Assembly (NCBI GenBank): GCA_000337115.1
Contig: AOIR01000059.1
Location: forward strand, 1 to 44,023
Source of the DNA: Natrinema thermotolerans DSM 11552
Lineage (GTDB): Archaea; Halobacteriota; Halobacteria; Halobacteriales; Natrialbaceae
Length of the DNA stretch: 44,023 nucleotides
Direction of reading: 5' to 3'
This document shows, piece by piece, positions 40,332-44,023 of this stretch (positions are counted from its first letter, which is position 1; the number at the start of each line of letters is the position of its first letter). The notes beneath the pieces were generated by a model. It saw nothing but the letters and a program-made list of their open reading frames with translations. It was not told the DNA's origin and did not search any database. The translations under genes and the position numbers were made by a program.

Positions 40332-40877
40332 GTGACGGGTTCCGACGATACGACGCCACGACACGAGCGCGTCGAACGCCACGCGACGCCCGGGCCGCGC
40401 AACTCGCTGGCCCACTGGACGGCCGCCCGCAACCCGCTCCGGGTCGCGATCAACTACGTCGTCGTCTGGCTGGTCCGGATCTCGCCGAGTCTCAAACTCA
40501 AGCGCTGGCTCCTGCGTCGGATCGGCGTCACGGTCGGCGAGGGTGTCTCGTGGGGGCTCGAGGCCACGCCGGACGTTTTCTGGCCGGACCTGATCACCGT
40601 CGAGGCCGACGCGATCGTCGGCTACGACGCGACGATCCTCTGTCACGAGTTCCTCTACGAGGAGTACCGGACCGGCGAGGTCGTCGTCGGCGAGCGGGCG
40701 ATGATCGGCGCGGGCGCGATCGTGCTGCCCGGCGTCGAGATCGGAGCGGGCGCTCGGGTGGCGGCGAACTCGCTGGTGACTCGTGACGTCCCACCGGGGA
40801 CGACGGTCGCGGGCGTCCCCGCGGAACCGATGGGCGAGGCGACCGGTGACGGATCGACAGACGAACGGCCGGACTAG
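40332..40877 (+). CDS. left-handed beta-helix acyltransferase
   Basis: A 181-aa protein of the hexapeptide-repeat (maltose/galactoside acetyltransferase-like) kind. Repeat segments are GVTVGEGVSWG, ITVEADAIVGYDATILCHEF, GEVVVGERAMIGAGAIVLPGVEIGAGARVAANSLV. The C-terminus is TTVAGVPAEPMG. The putative catalytic histidine is in ILCHEF. The acceptor is unknown; sugar or lipid-linked sugars are usual. The start is uncertain: GTG 40332 is chosen, GTG 40305 is possible. Confidence 0.8.
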   Translation: MTGSDDTTPRHERVERHATPGPRNSLAHWTAARNPLRVAINYVVVWLVRISPSLKLKRWLLRRIGVTVGEGVSWGLEATPDVFWPDLITVEADAIVGYDATILCHEFLYEEYRTGEVVVGERAMIGAGAIVLPGVEIGAGARVAANSLVTRDVPPGTTVAGVPAEPMGEATGDGSTDERPD

Positions 40878-40937
40878 GGCGTACTCGCTCGAGCGGGCAA
40901 GAAAACGGACTCTCGAAGTCGGGGCGTCAAAACCGAG

Positions 40938-42107
40938 CTACAACGACGACCAGGACTTGCGGGCCTCGTTCCAGGAGGTGATGTCGGCGATCCAGCGGGC
41001 GGCGATCATCTTCTTCAGGTTCTTGGCCGGGATGCCGCCGAAGGTGTCGACGGGCAGGGAGATGCCGAAGGCGGGCTTGACCTCGTGGGCGACGGCTTCG
41101 TCGCCGACGGAGATGACGGTCCCCTTGTCCTCGTGTTCCCAGGTCTTCAGCGGGCGGTTCTGGATCGCGCGGGCGATGTTCTCGCCGGCGACTTCGGCGG
41201 CCTGCCAGGCGGCCTGTGCCGTCGGCGGTGCGGGCTGGTCGCCCTGATCGATGATCGCCGAGTCGCCGATGGCGAAGACGCGCTCGTCCGAGGTCTGGAA
41301 GTTCGCGCTCGCGTTGACCCGGTTGTGTTCCTTCTCGAGGTCGGCGTCGTCCATCGCGTCGCGACCCGTAATGCCGCCGGTCCAGACGAGGACGTCGTGA
41401 TCGAGGGGTTCGCCCTCGTCGAACTCGATGTGGTCTGCGGTGGCTTCGGTGATCGGGTCGTCGGTGTGGATGTGGACGCCGGCGTCCTCGAGGAGGTCCC
41501 GCAGGGCCTGCTGGATCTCGGGGTCGTTGCCGGGGAAGATCTCCTCGAGCGCCTCGACGAGGTGGATCTCGATCGGCGCGCGGTGTTCGTCGCGGAACTC
41601 GGCGATCTCGCCGGCGGTCTGGATACCCGAGAGGCCGGCACCGCCGATGACGACCTGTGCGGGCTCGCCGCGGGTCGCCTCCTGGCTTGCCTCTGTGACC
41701 GCTTCGTGGATCTCCAGCGCGTCGTCCAAGCTCTTCAGGGTCAGGGAGTGTTCCTCGAGGCCGGGGATGCCGTAGTAGGCAGTCTGACTGCCCAGTCCGA
41801 CGAGAACGTAGTCGTACTCGACGTCGTCGGTGTCTTCGAGTTCGACGACCTGCTCGTCGACGTCGAGGCCGACGACCTCGTCCTGAATGAAGCGGGTCGC
41901 AGGGTCGGCGATCTCCTCGACGGGGAAGGTGATGTCCGATCGGACGCTGGGATCGCGGATGACGCGGTGGGATTCGTGGAGAACGAGGTGATAGTCGACA
42001 TCGGCGATCCAGGTCAGTCGCGCGTTGCCCCCGAGTTCGGATTGGAGCTTCGTGATCGCACCGGTTCCGGCGTAGCCGGCTCCGAGCACGACGACGTTCT
42101 CAGTCAT
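40938..42107 (-). CDS. type II NADH dehydrogenase-like (NDH-2) flavoprotein
   Basis: A 389-aa protein. FAD motif VVVLGAGYAGTGAITKL at residues 4-20, NAD(P)H motif VVIGGAGLSGIQTAGEI near 151-167, second FAD motif VFAIGDSAIIDQ. The quinone-contact region TAQAAWQAAEVAGENIARAI is typical of NDH-2. It transfers electrons from NADH to quinone without proton pumping, and could feed cytochrome bd. The C-terminal end (KKMIAARWIADITSWNEARKSW) can anchor on the membrane. No SQR-type cysteines are seen, which separates it from the flavoprotein at 21909. Confidence 0.88.
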   Translation of the reverse strand: MTENVVVLGAGYAGTGAITKLQSELGGNARLTWIADVDYHLVLHESHRVIRDPSVRSDITFPVEEIADPATRFIQDEVVGLDVDEQVVELEDTDDVEYDYVLVGLGSQTAYYGIPGLEEHSLTLKSLDDALEIHEAVTEASQEATRGEPAQVVIGGAGLSGIQTAGEIAEFRDEHRAPIEIHLVEALEEIFPGNDPEIQQALRDLLEDAGVHIHTDDPITEATADHIEFDEGEPLDHDVLVWTGGITGRDAMDDADLEKEHNRVNASANFQTSDERVFAIGDSAIIDQGDQPAPPTAQAAWQAAEVAGENIARAIQNRPLKTWEHEDKGTVISVGDEAVAHEVKPAFGISLPVDTFGGIPAKNLKKMIAARWIADITSWNEARKSWSSL

Positions 42108-42214
42108 ACGGCATACTGAGAAACACTATGATACAAAGCTGTTGAAACCGGTTGCCCCACGAACGATGTTGACAAACGTCTCGTTTCGTAGAGCGGGCGT
42201 CGACGACTGGTCGG

Positions 42215-43135
42215 TCAGAAGATGCGCTTGCCGAACGTACTCGCGGTCAGTTCGGCTGCCAGCGTCGCCGTCTCGTTGCCCTCGTCCAGGATCGGATTGA
42301 CCTCGACGACGTCCATCGATCTGAGGACGTCGTCCGCGCGGTCGCGCCGCGAGAGGGCCTCGAGGGCGGCGTGGGCCTCCCGGTAGGTGACGCCGCCGCG
42401 GACGGGAGTGCCGACGCCGGGCGCGGTCTTGGGATCGAGCCAGTCGAGGTCGAGACTGACGTGGACGCCGTCGGTCCCGTCGGTCGCGACGGCGAGCGCG
42501 TCCTCGACGACGGACGAGACGCCCCGCTGATCGATGTCGGACATGGTAAAGACGGTCAATTCGCTCTCCCGGAGCAGTTCGCGTTCGCGATCGTCGATGC
42601 TCCGGAGACCGACGTACGCGATCGAAGACGCCCGGAGCCGGGGGGCGGGAGCCCACTCCGTCTCGCCGAACGACCCGTGGCCAAGCGCCGCGGCCAGCGG
42701 CATCCCGTGGACGTTGCCGCTGGGCGAGGTCTCGGGCGTATTGATGTCGGCATGGGCGTCGAACCAGATCGCGCCGAGGTCGGCCTCGCGTGCCGACCCC
42801 GCCAGTGAGCCGATCGCAACCGAGTGGTCGCCACCGAGAACGAGGGGGAACTCCCCGTCCGCGAGCGTCGCCGCGACGCGGTCGCTCACTCGCCGACAGA
42901 CGTCTTCGACCTCCCGGAGGAACTTCGCGTTCCCGTCGGTGGGCTGGTCGGCGTCCGGATCCCGTTCTTCTGCTCGGGGCATCGTCAGGTCGCCGTCGTC
43001 GACGGGTTCGACGTCCGCCTCGGCGAGTCGGTCGGCCAGATCCGCGTACCGGATCGCGGACGGTCCCATGTCGACCCCCCGGCGGTTCGCCCCGTAGTCC
43101 ATCGGCGCGCCAATGATCCTGACGGTTCGGTCCAT
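42215..43135 (-). CDS. rocF: arginase (ureohydrolase family)
   Basis: A 306-aa manganese enzyme. Metal ligands are in [31 protein letters not shown] and SLDLDWLDP. The [16 protein letters not shown] signature is that of arginase and not of agmatinase or formimidoylglutamase. It splits arginine to ornithine and urea. ATG 43135 is preferred over GTG 43141. The arginase lies divergent from a DtxR/MntR-type regulator; since the enzyme needs manganese the pairing may be functional. Confidence 0.9.
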   Translation of the reverse strand: MDRTVRIIGAPMDYGANRRGVDMGPSAIRYADLADRLAEADVEPVDDGDLTMPRAEERDPDADQPTDGNAKFLREVEDVCRRVSDRVAATLADGEFPLVLGGDHSVAIGSLAGSAREADLGAIWFDAHADINTPETSPSGNVHGMPLAAALGHGSFGETEWAPAPRLRASSIAYVGLRSIDDRERELLRESELTVFTMSDIDQRGVSSVVEDALAVATDGTDGVHVSLDLDWLDPKTAPGVGTPVRGGVTYREAHAALEALSRRDRADDVLRSMDVVEVNPILDEGNETATLAAELTASTFGKRIF

Positions 43136-43206
43136 ATCCACGATAGAGGGTCGACCGGCTTGGTCGTGGCGATCCCGCGGCGTTCTCGGGGGCGACAGGT
43201 TTAGGG

Positions 43207-43220
43207 TTAGACCCGTCTAA
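43207..43220. promoter_or_regulatory. DtxR-type operator
   Basis: TTAGAC-CC-GTCTAA, a perfect palindrome with 6-bp arms, 13 bp before the ATG at 43233 and next to a TATA-like GTTTAGGG. The layout TTAGNNNNNNCTAA is that of haloarchaeal DtxR/SirR-type sites. Likely site of autorepression; it may also affect the divergent arginase. Confidence 0.7.
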
Positions 43221-43232
43221 TTCCGGGACAGC

Positions 43233-43919
43233 ATGATGCTGAGCGACGTGATGGAGGACTACCTCAAGGCGATCTACCAGCTCCAACGCGGGACCGACGA
43301 GCGGATCCGCACGTCCGAGATCGCCGGGGAGTTAGACGTCACGTCGCCGACGGTCACCAGCATGCTCGACAAGCTCGAGGAACGGGAACTCGTCGACCGC
43401 GAAAAGTACCGCGGCGTCACGCTGACCGACGAGGGCGAGACGGTCGCCCTCGAGATCGTTCGCCACCACCGCCTGCTCGAGGCCTACCTCACCGAGCATC
43501 TCGACTACGACTGGTCGGAGGTCCACGCCGAGGCCGACCGACTCGAACACCACATCAGCGAGGATTTCGAGGCCCGCGTCGCCGACGCACTGGGCGAGCC
43601 CACGGTCGATCCCCACGGCTCGCCGATCCCGGGCGCCGACCTCGAGCCGCCCGAGCGGCCCGCAGGCAAGGCCATCTCCGAGTTCGAGGAGGGGGCGGTC
43701 GTCACCGTCGCGGAGGTTGCCGACCGCGACCCCGAGGTTCTCTCCTATCTCGCCGACCGCGGCGTCGAACCCGGCGTCGAACTCGAGATTCTCGAGGTCG
43801 CCCCCTTCGGCATGGTGACTGCTCGCTCGAGCGAGAGCGAGGAGCCGGTATCGCTGCCCGAAACGGTCGCACACCACGTCCGCGTCGTGACCCCGGCAGA
43901 GCCGGATCCACAGGGATGA
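43233..43919 (+). CDS. DtxR/MntR-family metal-dependent regulator
   Basis: A 228-aa protein. DNA-binding domain MLSDVMEDYLKAIYQLQRG then LDVTSPTVTSMLDKLEERELV; dimer and metal domain RHHRLLEAYLTEHLDYDWSEVHAEADRLEHHISEDFE with the HxxE-type ligands; a FeoA-like C-terminal domain (VTVAEVADRDPEVLSYLADRG). It represses metal uptake or storage genes when manganese or iron is bound. The stop codon is directly followed by an IS200/IS605-type end. ATG 43236 is an alternative start. Confidence 0.92.
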   Translation: MMLSDVMEDYLKAIYQLQRGTDERIRTSEIAGELDVTSPTVTSMLDKLEERELVDREKYRGVTLTDEGETVALEIVRHHRLLEAYLTEHLDYDWSEVHAEADRLEHHISEDFEARVADALGEPTVDPHGSPIPGADLEPPERPAGKAISEFEEGAVVTVAEVADRDPEVLSYLADRGVEPGVELEILEVAPFGMVTARSSESEEPVSLPETVAHHVRVVTPAEPDPQG

Positions 43920-44023
43920 CATCCTCCCCGGTGTGAACGCCGGGGTTTCCTCCGTGGGAGTCTCAGCCGGTCTAAGACTCGCCGGAGGCAACATTCCCGT
44001 CCCCGTAGACGGTACTCGGGTCT
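43920..44023 (-). mobile_element. right end of an IS200/IS605-type element (partial)
   Basis: CATCCTCCCC just after the dtxR stop, hairpin CCCCGG-TGTGAACG-CCGGGG (43926-43945), then TTTCCTCCGTGGGAGTCTCAGCC. This is the subterminal hairpin and GGAGGATG end known from haloarchaeal tnpB-containing elements. The rest of the element lies beyond the contig end. Confidence 0.75.
43972..44023 (-). CDS. possible C-terminus of TnpB (cut by contig end)
   Basis: On the minus strand a frame reads DPSTVYGDGNVASGES and stops at TAG 43974-43972, about 30 bp before the element's hairpin. Location and direction fit tnpB of IS200/IS605-type elements. The fragment is too short to be certain. Confidence 0.4.
   Translation of the reverse strand, partial: DPSTVYGDGNVASGES

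Noticed and set aside
1-44023. CRISPR arrays, tRNA or rRNA genes, replication origin
   Set aside because: I saw no regularly spaced repeats, cloverleaf-like segments, rRNA signatures or origin repeats with an orc/cdc6 gene.

Overview
The window looks like one contig end-to-end from a halophilic archaeon (class Halobacteria). The predicted proteins are very acidic, codons are GC-rich, many genes are leaderless behind TATA boxes, and several families are haloarchaeal specialities (DUF7344, DUF7521, DUF5796, HTH_10/bat-type, TrmB-type regulators, pelota). I cannot name genus or species from sequence alone. Bases 1-17 are a leftover Nextera/Tn5 mosaic-end adapter, and the last ~100 bases run into an IS200/IS605-type element end, so both edges are assembly breaks.

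Layout. 1-2758: nosF and a NosL-NosD fusion (copper-site maturation of nitrous oxide reductase) with no nosZ beside them. 2999-5071: PLP aminotransferase, SAM methyltransferase and a DUF2892 membrane protein. 5204-8934: a decayed M20 peptidase, a CoA-disulfide-reductase-like flavoprotein, a heme-copper/NnrS-like membrane protein and a bat-type regulator. 8986-13251: a cysteine-bearing mini membrane protein, DUF302 protein, methyltransferase and a cytochrome bd oxidase operon with a small third gene. 13461-16097: a Tat-exported DsbA-like thioredoxin divergent from two membrane proteins with CxxC motifs, then an HTH regulator with DUF7521. 16111-31324 is a sulfur-handling island: two TauE/SafE exporters, two thioredoxins, an OxsR-like TrmB-family regulator, UspA, SHOCT-TusA-SQR-DUF1641, YeeE/YedE pair (thiosulfate or sulfur import), a PiT-type permease, a rhodanese-persulfide-dioxygenase-like fusion, and TusA-DsrE. 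31494-43919 is mostly core: DUF5796, pelota, TrmB plus RND exporter, RNase Z-like MBL protein, Nmad3, DUF7344, acetyltransferase, NDH-2, arginase and a DtxR/MntR-type regulator.

How the parts may work together. Thiosulfate or sulfane sulfur could enter through YeeE/YedE and be passed along TusA and DsrE carriers. It would be oxidised by SQR and the rhodanese-MBL protein, exported as sulfite or related anions by TauE/SafE, and the thiols kept reduced by thioredoxins and the disulfide reductase. The main discovery by eye is a 21-bp palindrome, T[A/T]TTG-N11-CAA[T/A]A. It occurs with exactly the same spacing at nine promoters, almost all serving these redox and sulfur genes, which suggests one regulon. 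The three-cysteine TrmB-family regulator at 18113-18520 is my candidate for the factor that reads it.

Two further signals are not explained by genes. A second operator, a perfect 11-bp-arm palindrome, sits between the DsbA gene and the CxxC membrane pair, and an imperfect copy lies in front of the HTH regulator at 15472. A 70-nt structured repeat occurs twice (5132-5201 and 26057-26126); the two copies are about 74% identical without gaps, and differences in the terminal stem are compensated in both arms.
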